Positions 1 to 8,668 of a stretch of 35,623 bases of DNA are shown here, in pieces (the stretch's first letter is position 1; the number at the start of each line of letters is the position of its first letter). The position numbers and the translations under genes are program-made. Source of the stretch: CAWBNS01 sp964445105. Its GTDB lineage: Bacteria > Chlamydiota > Chlamydiia > Chlamydiales > JAJFMA01. Where the stretch lies: the NCBI GenBank assembly GCA_964445105.1, contig CAYUJS010000018.1, positions 1-35,623 of the forward strand. Reading direction: 5' to 3'. The notes beneath the pieces are model-generated. The model did not search any database. It was given only the letters and a program-made list of their open reading frames with translations, and had not been told where the DNA came from.

Positions 1-172
1 CGCGTAATTGGCTGTGATTTGGGAAGTCCACTTGACCTAAGCTCGGCTTTCGCCAAATCGTAGAGTAGGGCCCTTGACGTAGCTTAGCTTCAATATAATT
101 AGATTCGTCCATAAGCTTACCGATTGGTAAGGTTCGCTGTTGGAGAGTCTCCAAACTTAATGCAAAATCCAT
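1..172 (-). CDS. Hypothetical protein, 5' part only (runs off the left edge)
   Basis: On the minus strand an ATG at 172 opens a frame of 57 codons with no stop before the window edge, beginning MDFALSLETLQQRTLPIGK. An AGGTG about four bases upstream is a plausible ribosome binding site, and an in-frame TGA lies a short way further upstream, so this ATG is the natural start. The visible part has no signal peptide or membrane segment and I recognise no family in it. It is divergent from oppA, with about 210 bp between them. An open frame of this length can arise by chance, so confidence is moderate; the sequence left of the window would settle it. Confidence 0.4.
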   Translation of the reverse strand, partial: MDFALSLETLQQRTLPIGKLMDESNYIEAKLRQGPYSTIWRKPSLGQVDFPNHSQLR

Positions 173-381
173 AAAACACCTATCATTTGCTTTAACAACC
201 GGTCAGGAAAACTACCATGGTCTAAGTAAAGACTAGTTTTTCCACTCGTACCGGTTTGTCGTGCTTAAGATCTATCACATAACCTGCTTTTCTGAAAATA
301 GTTTTCCTAAAAAAGGTAAGGCCATCCTCACAGCAAATAAAATCTAAAAGATGCTGTTGCTTCAATAGCACGCTAAGCCTT
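173..381. other. Divergent intergenic region upstream of oppA
   Basis: This gap of about 210 bp separates the minus-strand gene at the left edge from oppA and must hold the promoter of the opp operon. I see no convincing paired -35/-10 boxes, no long inverted repeat and no RNA gene in it. Confidence 0.35.
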
Positions 382-1947
382 ATGCTGAAGCGCCTAAAAT
401 CTCAACCTAAACGTACGATTATGTTTCTCCAGTCTGTATTGGTTTGCCTTGTTCTATTGATGGGCGCTTTGCTGGACGGTTGCAAATCGTCTCCTGCCGA
501 TCCGCTCACTCAGCTGCGCTCTGCTCGCGTAGCCTGTGCGGAAATTCCGCAAACGTTTGATCCTCGCGCCGCCCGCGCTTTAAGTGACGCCTCCTTTTTA
601 AATTGCTTCTTTGAGGGATTAATGCGCGTGGACGCTGAAGGGCAATTAGTTGCTGGGGCGGCTGAAAGCGTTAGCGTTTCTAAAGATGGACTTGTGTATA
701 CATTTACTCTACGGGAAACTAACTGGTCGAACGGCCAGCCAGTTACTTCTTATGATTTTGCATATAGCTGGAAAACTGTTCTCGACCCTGCCTTTGCAGC
801 TCCAAATGCCTTCCAACTATATCCTATCAAAAATGCATGTCCGATAAATTGCGGTATCCTTGCGATCGGAGCTTTAGGGGTTCATACTCCCGACGACAAA
901 ACGCTCGTTGTGACGCTGGAAAAGCCCACGCCTTACTTTCTTGAGCTTACCAGCTTGTTCACCCTGTTTCCTGTAAATCAGCGCGATCTAAACGCCTGCA
1001 ATGGTCCGTTTCAGGTGGCAAGTCACCTGCTCAAAAATGAGGTTGTTGCTCGGCGTAACCCCCATTACTGGGGAAAAGAGACTGTAAAACTGGATGAGGT
1101 GCGTTTCGTCTTCCTAGATGAGCGCACAGCGTTGGCTCTGATGGAGGCAGGAGAGCTGGATTTTGTAGGCTCACCACTGTCGGTACTTCCTGCGGATGCC
1201 ATCGGCGCCTTAAGAGAGCGGGTCCGCGCAGTCGATGCTATTGGAACCCATTGGCTACAATTCCAAGTGGAGAACGTCCCCTCTTTGGCGATGCGCAAAG
1301 CGCTGACTTTTGCCATAAATCGCAGAGCGCTCATCGATTATGTCGTCCATGGCAACCAGTTGCCAGCTACTGGCCTCATTCCTTCTGGATCGCTTTGGCA
1401 GGCGCATTCTTACTTCAACGACAACGATGTGGAAGCGGCTTGTCAAGCGTTAGCAGCAGTTGGCGCAATCCCTCCGCTTCGACTTACCTACGCCCAATCA
1501 GAGCGCAATCATCGCATCGCGCAAGTGTTACAAGAGCAATGGCGCACTATTCTCCGCTTACATGTATCGTTGGAAGCCCTGGAGCCGCAGACAGCTATGC
1601 AAAAAATCAAAAATGGCGACTACCAGATGGCACTTGGTTCGTGGTTTGCCGACATTCGCGATCCCATCAACTTCCTCGCTATTTTCGAGCGCAAACACAA
1701 CGGCACAAACAATACGCGCTGGGAAAGCACCAAGTACCAGGAATTGCTAGCTCAGTCTGACCTGACAGAAAGCCCCAGCGAAAGATTGGAGCTCTTACAG
1801 CGAGCAGAAGCCGTACTGATGGGCGATCTACCCGTTGCGCCTATCTTCTACTATCGCCTCAACTACCTCCAGAATCCACGGTTGAAAGGAGTTGTTGTAT
1901 CAGAGCTTGGCATCATCAGCCTAAGAGAAGCCTATTTTGAACCTTAG
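382..1947 (+). CDS. oppA: Oligopeptide ABC transporter, substrate-binding lipoprotein OppA
   Basis: This is the peptide-binding component of an ABC importer (family SBP_bac_5), 521 residues, close to the usual 500-550. The N-terminus is basic (MLKRLKSQPKR), followed by a hydrophobic stretch ending in LLDGC at about residues 30-34. That resembles a lipobox, so the mature protein is probably anchored by its cysteine. The body has typical features: early IPQTFDPRAA, then VYTFTLRETNWSNGQPVTSYDF near residues 105-127, and a C-terminal region rich in aromatic residues. Translation probably starts at the ATG at 382; a second ATG at 421 would shorten the basic N-region and lacks a better ribosome site. 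The stop overlaps the start of oppB by 11 bases, so this is the first gene of a five-gene operon. The peptide specificity cannot be read from the sequence. Confidence 0.93.
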   Translation: MLKRLKSQPKRTIMFLQSVLVCLVLLMGALLDGCKSSPADPLTQLRSARVACAEIPQTFDPRAARALSDASFLNCFFEGLMRVDAEGQLVAGAAESVSVSKDGLVYTFTLRETNWSNGQPVTSYDFAYSWKTVLDPAFAAPNAFQLYPIKNACPINCGILAIGALGVHTPDDKTLVVTLEKPTPYFLELTSLFTLFPVNQRDLNACNGPFQVASHLLKNEVVARRNPHYWGKETVKLDEVRFVFLDERTALALMEAGELDFVGSPLSVLPADAIGALRERVRAVDAIGTHWLQFQVENVPSLAMRKALTFAINRRALIDYVVHGNQLPATGLIPSGSLWQAHSYFNDNDVEAACQALAAVGAIPPLRLTYAQSERNHRIAQVLQEQWRTILRLHVSLEALEPQTAMQKIKNGDYQMALGSWFADIRDPINFLAIFERKHNGTNNTRWESTKYQELLAQSDLTESPSERLELLQRAEAVLMGDLPVAPIFYYRLNYLQNPRLKGVVVSELGIISLREAYFEP

Positions 1948-2866
1948 CTTTTTCTATCTCAAAAAGCTGCTCTATATGCTCCTCTCTTTTTGGGTAGTGG
2001 TCACGGTCACGTTCGTGTTGATGAAGGCTGTGCCAGGAGATCCTTTCCATGAAGATCATCGCCTACCGGTAGAGATACAGCAAGCGCTAAGAGCTCACTA
2101 CGGACTGGACGAGCCTTGGTTTCAGCAGTATGGCCGTTATCTAAAAGCAATTGTAAATGGAGACCTAGGCCACTCGTTGCGCTATAAAGACCAAACTGTG
2201 AGTGGAATCATCAAACAAAGTTTTCCTGTTTCTGCGCTGCTGGGACTGGAGGCGTTGCTTCTTTCGATCAGCTTTGGCATCGCCTTAGGTGCCCTGGCAG
2301 CAGTCTACCAGGATGGCTGGCAAGACCGGCTGGGTATGGTTGTCGTCGTGCTAGGCGTATCTGTACCGAGTTTCATTTTAGCTACCTTGCTGCAATATCT
2401 ATTTGGCTTAAAGCTCGGTTGGCTCCCCGTTGCTCGCTGGGGCTCATTTGCGCACACCATCCTGCCGGCTATCGCTCTAGCATCGCTCTCCACAGCTTTT
2501 ATTGCCCGGCTGACGCGCGCTAGTATGATAGAGGTACTGTGCCAAGACTACATCAAGACAGCCAAAGCCAAAGGTTTATCGCGCTTTCAAATCATATGGA
2601 AGCATGCATTGCGCAATGCTCTTTTGCCGGTTATTACCTACCTGGGGCAGCTCACTGCGAACATCTTGATCGGCAGTTTCGTCATTGAGAAAATTTTTGG
2701 CATCCCGGGCTTGGGCCAATGGTTTGTGTCCAGCATAGGCAACAGAGACTATCCTATGATTATGGGCATCACCATTTTTTTTAGCGTGCTGCTGATCGGT
2801 ACGACCTTTGTGGTTGACCTACTTTATAGCGTAATCGATCCGCGCATCCGCCGAGGTGCGCCTTGA
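1937..2866 (+). CDS. oppB: Oligopeptide ABC transporter, permease OppB
   Basis: Inner-membrane permease subunit of the Opp importer (BPD_transp_1 family), 309 residues, the normal length. The start is TTG at 1937, inside the end of oppA, preceded by an AAGAGAAG ribosome site. The first ATG (1976) would cut away the start of the conserved first membrane helix (FYLKKLLYMLLSFWVVV), so TTG is preferred. VPGDPF follows that helix, as in OppB/DppB proteins. The cytoplasmic EAA loop that contacts the ATPases is visible near residues 200-230 (DYIKTAKAKGLS, then HALRNALLPV). About six hydrophobic helices can be read. It overlaps oppA at the front and oppC at the back, so the genes are probably translationally coupled. 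Confidence 0.94.
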   Translation: MNLSFFYLKKLLYMLLSFWVVVTVTFVLMKAVPGDPFHEDHRLPVEIQQALRAHYGLDEPWFQQYGRYLKAIVNGDLGHSLRYKDQTVSGIIKQSFPVSALLGLEALLLSISFGIALGALAAVYQDGWQDRLGMVVVVLGVSVPSFILATLLQYLFGLKLGWLPVARWGSFAHTILPAIALASLSTAFIARLTRASMIEVLCQDYIKTAKAKGLSRFQIIWKHALRNALLPVITYLGQLTANILIGSFVIEKIFGIPGLGQWFVSSIGNRDYPMIMGITIFFSVLLIGTTFVVDLLYSVIDPRIRRGAP

Positions 2867-3705
2867 GTGGCTACTGGCCAGATGTGATGCGCCGCTTTCG
2901 CTGCAATCGCGCAGCTGTAACGGGTGTGATTGTGCTAGGATTGCTCTGCTTTTTTGCGCTCATTGGTCCCTGGATTTCGCCTTACACCTATTTTCAGGCT
3001 GATTTTGCCAACCAAAATCTACCCCCTTGCCGGGAGCACTGGTTTGGTACGGATGAGTTCGGTCGCGATCTGTTTACACGCATCTGGTACGGCGCGCGCC
3101 TCTCCCTTTTCGTGGGCATCGCTGCTGCAGTGATTGATTTACTGATTGGCGCGCTGTGGGGCGGCATTGCAGGGCTGGCTGGTGGAAAGACAGATGAAAT
3201 CCTGATGCGCATTGCCGACATACTCTTTACGCTACCCTACCTACTTGTGGTGATTTTGCTGATGGTAGTTCTGGGTTCGGGCTTAGCAGCTATTTTGATT
3301 GCCCTAACGGTCATTGGTTGGATTGCTATGGCTCGCATCGTGCGGGGGCAGGTCATACACCTTAAAAAACGGGAATTTGTACTCGCTGCGACAGCTTTAG
3401 GGGCGAGTTTTCCGCGTCTGCTCTTCAAGCATCTTCTTCCTAATGCCCTGGGGCCTGTGATCGTTACTACCACGCTCACCATTCCTCAAGCCATTTTCAC
3501 AGAAGCATTTCTAAGTCTGTTAGGGCTAGGTATCCAAGCACCTTTTGCCAGCTGGGGCACCATGGCCAACGACGCCCTGCCTGCTCTTGGCTACTATCCC
3601 TGGAGACTCTTCTTCCCCGCCTTTTTCATCAGCGTCACGATGCTAGCCTTTAATCTCATTGGCGACGGGCTGCGCGATTCGCTCGATCCCAAAGGAAACG
3701 TATGA
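2863..3705 (+). CDS. oppC: Oligopeptide ABC transporter, permease OppC
   Basis: Second permease subunit of the Opp importer, 280 residues, partner of OppB. The start is TTG at 2863 in a TTGA overlap with the oppB stop, with a good GAGGTG site six or seven bases upstream; GTG 2884 and ATG 2887 are alternatives in the same frame without a better site. The N-terminal cytoplasmic tail and first helix (GVIVLGLLCFFALIGPWISP) are followed by HWFGTDEFGRDLFTRIWYGA, the hallmark of OppC/DppC proteins. The EAA loop is at about residues 169-200 (EFVLAATALGASFPRLLFKH, then LLPNALGPV). It ends in a four-base overlap with oppD. Confidence 0.94.
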   Translation: MSGYWPDVMRRFRCNRAAVTGVIVLGLLCFFALIGPWISPYTYFQADFANQNLPPCREHWFGTDEFGRDLFTRIWYGARLSLFVGIAAAVIDLLIGALWGGIAGLAGGKTDEILMRIADILFTLPYLLVVILLMVVLGSGLAAILIALTVIGWIAMARIVRGQVIHLKKREFVLAATALGASFPRLLFKHLLPNALGPVIVTTTLTIPQAIFTEAFLSLLGLGIQAPFASWGTMANDALPALGYYPWRLFFPAFFISVTMLAFNLIGDGLRDSLDPKGNV

Positions 3706-4472
3706 AGCCCTTGCTGGAAGTAAAGAACCTAGATGTGCGCTTTGCCAAAACGCATGCTGTCAAAGCGGCTTCTTTTCACTTATACCCCGGCGAAGTACTC
3801 GCTTTAGTCGGCGAATCGGGCAGTGGGAAAACTGCCACCGCGCAGGCGCTTATCCAGCTACTGGACGCAAAACTGAGCGGCGAGATTCGCCTCGAGGGGG
3901 AAAACCTGCTAGAGCTCCCCAAAGCTCGCATGTGCGCGATACGCGGTCGCAAAATTGGCATGATCTTCCAAGAACCCATGAGTAGCTTAAACCCCACCAT
4001 GCGCATTGGCGAACAAATCTCTGAGAGCCTACGCCTTCATTGTGCAATGCGTCGCCCAGAGGCGCGAAAAGCTGTTTTGGAGCTATTAAACGCTGTAGGA
4101 ATTCCACAGCCGGAGCTACGCATAGATCAATATCCCCATGAATATAGCGGGGGCATGCGGCAAAGGGCGATGATCGCCATAGCGCTAGCCTGCCAGCCCG
4201 CGCTGTTGATTGCAGATGAGCCTACCACCGCTCTCGATGTGACCATTCAAGCCCAGATCTTGCAGCTACTTAAACGTATGAATACCGAGCGTGGCACAGC
4301 TATCCTGCTGATTACTCACGACCTTGCCATTGTAGCTGGTATTGCCGACCGAGTAATCGTGATGCATCGGGGCGAAATCGTTGAAACAGCTGCTGTGGAT
4401 GATCTCTTCTACCGCCCTCAGCACCCTTATACACAGTCGTTATTAGCTGCTGTGCGGAGCAGAAGTCGATGA
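3702..4472 (+). CDS. oppD: Oligopeptide ABC transporter, ATPase OppD
   Basis: One of the two ATPases that power the Opp importer, bound to the cytoplasmic face of OppB/OppC. The motifs are complete: Walker A GESGSGKT at about residues 37-44, Q-loop in MIFQEPMSS, signature YSGGMRQR near 148, Walker B LLIADEP near 168-174, and the switch histidine in LLITHDLA. At 256 residues it is shorter than many OppD proteins (about 320) because the C-terminal oligopeptide-transport extension stops soon after RPQHPYTQSLLAAV. Its start is the ATG of an ATGA overlap with oppC, with AAAGGAAA upstream, and its end overlaps oppF in the same way. Confidence 0.93.
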   Translation: MKPLLEVKNLDVRFAKTHAVKAASFHLYPGEVLALVGESGSGKTATAQALIQLLDAKLSGEIRLEGENLLELPKARMCAIRGRKIGMIFQEPMSSLNPTMRIGEQISESLRLHCAMRRPEARKAVLELLNAVGIPQPELRIDQYPHEYSGGMRQRAMIAIALACQPALLIADEPTTALDVTIQAQILQLLKRMNTERGTAILLITHDLAIVAGIADRVIVMHRGEIVETAAVDDLFYRPQHPYTQSLLAAVRSRSR

Positions 4473-5332
4473 ACCCTTTGATCGAAGTCAAAAACCTCTC
4501 CAAACAGTTTATCTTGAATAGTCGCCCCTTCTATGCGCTACACCAAATCAATCTGCAAATCTACCCAGGCGAAACTTTGGGCCTTCTGGGTGAGAGTGGC
4601 TGTGGTAAATCCACGCTAGGTAAAAGCATCGTCAGCCTATGTAAACCGACAGCTGGACAGATCTTATATAAGGGAGAAGACCTTTGCCGTCTTTCAAAAC
4701 ATGGGCTTCTACAGCAACGTAGGGACCTACAGATCATCTTTCAAGATCCCTATTCTTCTCTAAATCCTCGCATGGCGGTGCAAGACATTGTACGGGAAGG
4801 GTTGGACATCCATCGCCTAGGCAATTTTGCCGAGCGACAAGCCCGCGTACGCGCCCTTTTAGAACTGGTGGGCCTAGCAGCTGCGCACCTGCCCAAGTAC
4901 CCTCACGAATTCAGTGGCGGCCAGCGCCAGCGCATTGCTATTGCGCGCGCTTTAGCGGTCAATCCAGCATTCTTAGTATGCGACGAGCCCCTATCTGCAC
5001 TGGACGTGTCGATCCAGGCGCAAATTATTGCCTTACTCAAGGAATTGCAGGAGCGGCTAAAACTGACCTATCTATTCATTTCACACGACCTGTCTGCTGT
5101 AGAGGCCATGTCTCACCGCGTTGCCGTGATGCATCAAGGCAGGATCATCGAGATCGGCCCAGCAGAACAGATCTGCTACCGTCCTCAGCATCCCTACACA
5201 CAGGCGCTTTTGGCTGCCGTGCCGATTGCCGATCCCATCCGGGAGCGCGCCAGAGCATCTCTGCAAAGCAACCGCCCCTGCAAGCTTCTGACGCCCCAAA
5301 GTCGTGAGGGCGAACAAAAAATGCCGATTTGA
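4469..5332 (+). CDS. oppF: Oligopeptide ABC transporter, ATPase OppF
   Basis: Second ATPase of the Opp importer, 287 residues. Walker A is GESGCGKS at about residues 39-46, the Q-loop lies in IIFQDPYSS, the signature FSGGQRQRIAIARAL starts near 148, Walker B is FLVCDEP near 168, and the switch histidine is in FISHDLS. The oligopeptide-transport C-terminal region (RPQHPYTQALLAAVP) is followed by a basic tail. In place of the usual cysteine-containing motif there is only a single cysteine (NRPCKLL). It is the last gene of the opp operon, and a non-coding gap of about 245 bp follows. I see no clear hairpin-plus-T terminator after it. Confidence 0.93.
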   Translation: MNPLIEVKNLSKQFILNSRPFYALHQINLQIYPGETLGLLGESGCGKSTLGKSIVSLCKPTAGQILYKGEDLCRLSKHGLLQQRRDLQIIFQDPYSSLNPRMAVQDIVREGLDIHRLGNFAERQARVRALLELVGLAAAHLPKYPHEFSGGQRQRIAIARALAVNPAFLVCDEPLSALDVSIQAQIIALLKELQERLKLTYLFISHDLSAVEAMSHRVAVMHQGRIIEIGPAEQICYRPQHPYTQALLAAVPIADPIRERARASLQSNRPCKLLTPQSREGEQKMPI

Positions 5333-5577
5333 GAATAATCTCACAACTTGATCTAGCGAACGGCCGCGCATTATTAGCACAGAGGGCTCATAAAGCCAGG
5401 CGGTCGGTAGAAGTCAGCAAAGCTCCGCAGCGTCCCTTCATTCTTTCATTATACTTTTAAAATCAACGTGTTCTGCTTAATTCGGACGCCTCGCTGCCAT
5501 TTTTAGATCGAACTCCCTTGCCCGATTCCAACCGTTTCCTTTAGAGTGAAATTTTGCACGCACGACGGAGCATAGCT

Positions 5578-6519
5578 ATGAACAGGTACATCTACGTGGC
5601 AATCGGAACTTTGATAGCCTTAGGCCCTCTAGCGGCCGATGACGATCACTTTACCTTTACACAGAACATGAGCGCACACGATCAAAACGCCATCGGCCTA
5701 CAAAATCTTAGCGCGCCGGAGCAGCGCTCTTTAGAAAAATGGATCGACCTATGGACCAACAAAATAGTGAACCAGGTCCTGATAATGGGTTGTGAGTGCG
5801 ATACTCGCGAATGCCTTCATTCCATTTTTAACCGTGTTCCCTCTGAGAACATGCGTAGGCCCGGTAAGGATAACAAAAATATTATCCTTCCAAGTTCTGA
5901 AGACTTTCAGCAACCACTAAATGTCAGTAAGCAGCCGCTATCTAGGCCGCCGCAGAATTCGGATTCTGCTCAACAGCCTTGGCAGTCGCCAACCGAAAAA
6001 TACATCAAGCCCCAGCAGCAACAAGCGGGCGTTCCCTTAGGACAAACTTCACTGGTTTCGGAGATTATGCAGAACGGCGGGTACGTCAAGCTCAACGACG
6101 GAACAGTCTGGGAGGTATCGCAGAATGATCGTGCGAGCTCTGCCAACTGGCAGCCTTTTGATCAGGTGCAGCTAGCACAGAGCTCTGTGCCGGGGCGGTT
6201 CCAGCTTATTGATATGACGCAGAATCAACGTGTTGAGGTGGTCAAACCGGGCACAGCACCGGCGCCAATTAATCCCGCGCAAATGGATAAAAACCTTCAG
6301 CCTGCAAATTACTTTGTCGATAATAACCTCGACAACGGCCAAAAGCTGGTGCTGCAAAATGGCTTGGTATTGAACGTGCGCGTCGGTGATGCCGTGCGAA
6401 CCAGCAGAAATTGGGCAACCGGCACCGCAGTACAGATCAGTCAAGTTGGCGGAGCTTACCCCTATTCGGTCCGCAATATCCAAACGGGTGAGATTGTGCA
6501 GGCACAGCTACAAAAGTAG
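5578..6519 (+). CDS. Secreted protein with a duplicated C-terminal motif, function unknown
   Basis: A protein of 313 residues that I do not recognise. The ATG at 5578 has GGAG seven bases upstream; a TTG at 5554 in the same frame has no ribosome site and would bury the signal peptide. MNRYIYVAIGTLIALGPLAA is a clear export signal, probably cut after residue 20-21. Next comes a helical part with a cysteine cluster C-x-C-x4-C near residue 70, then a Q/P/S-rich linker (about 105-150). The C-terminal half holds two similar blocks: GGYVKLNDGTVWEV near residue 162 and GQKLVLQNGLVLNV near 254. Each is followed by an aspartate, a tryptophan, then V-Q-L or V-Q-I and a closing strand. The pattern suggests two copies of a small beta domain facing the periplasm or outside. 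It is a single gene with its own promoter region. Confidence 0.75.
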   Translation: MNRYIYVAIGTLIALGPLAADDDHFTFTQNMSAHDQNAIGLQNLSAPEQRSLEKWIDLWTNKIVNQVLIMGCECDTRECLHSIFNRVPSENMRRPGKDNKNIILPSSEDFQQPLNVSKQPLSRPPQNSDSAQQPWQSPTEKYIKPQQQQAGVPLGQTSLVSEIMQNGGYVKLNDGTVWEVSQNDRASSANWQPFDQVQLAQSSVPGRFQLIDMTQNQRVEVVKPGTAPAPINPAQMDKNLQPANYFVDNNLDNGQKLVLQNGLVLNVRVGDAVRTSRNWATGTAVQISQVGGAYPYSVRNIQTGEIVQAQLQK

Positions 6520-6535
6520 GCGCAACGCCTTGTAG
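6508..6535 (+). terminator. Possible terminator hairpin of the secreted-protein gene
   Basis: AGGCG-CAA-CGCCT (6518-6530) forms a perfect five-base stem overlapping the stop codon. CTACA and TGTAG on either side extend it across a small bulge. No run of T follows, so it is at best a weak intrinsic terminator. Confidence 0.3.
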
Positions 6536-6943
6536 GGTTATTCGTTGATGAGACATCGGGCGTTGTTAAGGTGTTGAGTGGAAAAGTACAGAGCGTTTTG
6601 TGCGCTTTAGACATTACCCGCTGGCCTGTTCCAACATCGCTAAAGCCGCTGCTTCCAGTTCGCAAATTGACGCGTACCTCAGATGGCCCTCTAGGTGGCA
6701 GTTACTCAGCGCTCTATGCTGCCTTTCCAAACATCTCGATCTATTAGGGCCAAACATGCTAAGATAAGAATCTCTTAGTTATTAATAGCTAGGGTTTGAG
6801 GTTTTCTGTAGCAGGTTTTCTCGTTTTAGCGCCTCCAGGCGTCTGCTTTCTATAAGGGTGCTGCTTAGAGATCTGTTTCCCTTGTTAGCAGAGCCCGTAG
6901 GTGCTTTTACTCAAACGTATCGAAAGAGGTAGGCGAAAACGAA
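6536..6943. other. Intergenic region of about 410 bp
   Basis: I find no supported gene here. It holds two small inverted repeats: CTAAGA-N8-TCTTAG at 6759-6778 and CGCCT-CC-AGGCG at 6830-6841. The region becomes AT-richer toward the next gene and must contain that gene's promoter. No tRNA-like or other RNA pattern is visible. Confidence 0.35.
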
Positions 6944-8548
6944 ATGAAAAAATTACCAGTCGGGATCCAATCGATTAGAAAAATCCTTGAGCAAGATTAT
7001 GTTTATGTTGATAAGACAGATATAATTTACAAATTAATCAATGAAGGGCAATATTATTTTCTGTCACGTCCGCGGAGATTTGGAAAATCGCTCCTTCTGA
7101 GTACGCTCAAGGAAATTTTTAAAGGCGATAAAGAGCTATTCAAAGGTTGTCACATATACAATACAGACTACGATTGGAAAAAGTACCCTATTATTTATTT
7201 CGATTTCGTGAAAATCCCTACACGTAGCCCCAAAAAGCTCATGTCCTTTTTGACAAAAATTTTAAAAGATACCGCTTTATCATATAACAAATCCATCAAA
7301 TGCCCAAATATAGAAGAGGGGCTGGCCAATCTTGTAACGGCACTTTCTGATTTGGGGCCTGTTGTTGTTTTAATTGACGAGTACGACAAGCCCTTAGTCG
7401 ACAACCTCGAACGCATCGATATAGCCAAAGAAAACCAGCATTTGCTAAAAGATTTTTATGGAGCACTGAAGGGGTTCGATGATCAGTTGCGGTTTGTGTT
7501 TGCTACGGGAGTCACTAAATTTTCTAAAGTTTCGCTTTTTTCTGGCTTTAATAATTTATATGACATCACAACTGATCGACATTACGCTACTTTACTGGGC
7601 TATACAGCCCCGGATCTACAAAATTTTCTGAGCAAGCAAATAACACAGGTAGCTAACGAGCTCCGTCCTGTAGGCGAAACCGCAGCAAGCACGGAAACCG
7701 TTTTGGCTGACATGAAGGAGTGGTATAACGGCTACCGATTTTCGCGAGCCGAAAAACTTGTTTATAATCCCCACTCTGTTCTGAATTTTTTAAAAACCGG
7801 AACGATGCAAAGCTACTGGTTTGAAACGGGCACGACCACGCTTCTTGTCCAACAAATTCGCAAGCAACCCAGTTCTGTTATGGATTTTGGCGGGTCCGTG
7901 GCAGGGCACAGCAATTTCCTGGATATCGACGACTTGCAGCTCGACCTCATCCCCCTTATGTGGCAAAGCGGATACCTCACAATCCGGGATTACGATGAAG
8001 CTAGCGGGCGTTATAAGCTAGATTTCCCTAATCGAGAGGTTCGTGGAGCATTTTTCGAAACTCTTGTGCATAAATTTGCTGGGCTGGGCATCAGGATCAG
8101 CGACGCTGCTTTGCAATGCCAGCAGCAGCTCGAACGGCGTGAGTTCGTGCCTTTCATTGAGGCAATGAAGTCCTTGTTCGCTAGAATCCCCAACACATTG
8201 TTCAAACACGAGTCTGAAGCCTCTTATCACGCTATTTTCCTCATCATCTTGGAAGCGATGGGATTGCGAGTACAAGCTGAGTTGCAGACAAATATGGGGC
8301 GAATAGATTTAGTTATTGAGATGCAAAGCTGTATTTACATAATTGAGCTTAAATTTAATAAAGACGCTGATGAAGCTCTAAAGCAGATCGTGCAGAAGGA
8401 TTACAAACAAAGATACGCTACAAAAGAAAAAGATCTGGTTTTAATGGGGGTAAATTTTAGTTCCACGACTCGTAATATTTCGAACTGCAGAGCAATCGTC
8501 TACAACAAAGACGGATCTACAGGCGAAGAAGTGCGCATGCCTGCTTAA
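6944..8548 (+). CDS. AAA-ATPase-like / PD-(D/E)XK nuclease-fold protein (DUF1703 type)
   Basis: This 534-residue protein matches the family that joins an N-terminal AAA-ATPase-like domain to a C-terminal PD-(D/E)XK nuclease-like domain. The start MKKLPVGIQSIRKILEQ is typical and is followed by YVYVDKTDIIYKLI. The P-loop variant SRPRRFGKSLL is at about residues 41-51 and the Walker B-like VVVLIDEYDKPLVD at about 140. The nuclease-like core is near the end: GRIDLVIE (about 452) and IYIIELKFNK (about 465-474), giving the D...E-x-K pattern. GAGG lies upstream of the ATG. Family members are abundant, often in many copies, in intracellular and gut bacteria; their role is not established. The first 500 bases are clearly AT-richer than the neighbours, and the gene is isolated, which suggests transfer. 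Confidence 0.88.
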   Translation: MKKLPVGIQSIRKILEQDYVYVDKTDIIYKLINEGQYYFLSRPRRFGKSLLLSTLKEIFKGDKELFKGCHIYNTDYDWKKYPIIYFDFVKIPTRSPKKLMSFLTKILKDTALSYNKSIKCPNIEEGLANLVTALSDLGPVVVLIDEYDKPLVDNLERIDIAKENQHLLKDFYGALKGFDDQLRFVFATGVTKFSKVSLFSGFNNLYDITTDRHYATLLGYTAPDLQNFLSKQITQVANELRPVGETAASTETVLADMKEWYNGYRFSRAEKLVYNPHSVLNFLKTGTMQSYWFETGTTTLLVQQIRKQPSSVMDFGGSVAGHSNFLDIDDLQLDLIPLMWQSGYLTIRDYDEASGRYKLDFPNREVRGAFFETLVHKFAGLGIRISDAALQCQQQLERREFVPFIEAMKSLFARIPNTLFKHESEASYHAIFLIILEAMGLRVQAELQTNMGRIDLVIEMQSCIYIIELKFNKDADEALKQIVQKDYKQRYATKEKDLVLMGVNFSSTTRNISNCRAIVYNKDGSTGEEVRMPA

Positions 8549-8668
8549 AGCTTTAGTAGTGGGCATGAACCTCGCCACGGGTAGAAACTGTTACCGCTTG
8601 CGTACGAGACGATACAAGCCAGAGAAGCCGGTAAGACGTGGACGATGCCGGATGTAAGCTTACAAGCA

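Noticed and set aside
6462..6665. Minus-strand frame of 67 codons after the secreted-protein gene
   Set aside because: TTG start without a ribosome site, overlaps the end of the plus-strand gene, and gives a Thr/Ser/Cys-rich sequence without homology that I recognise.
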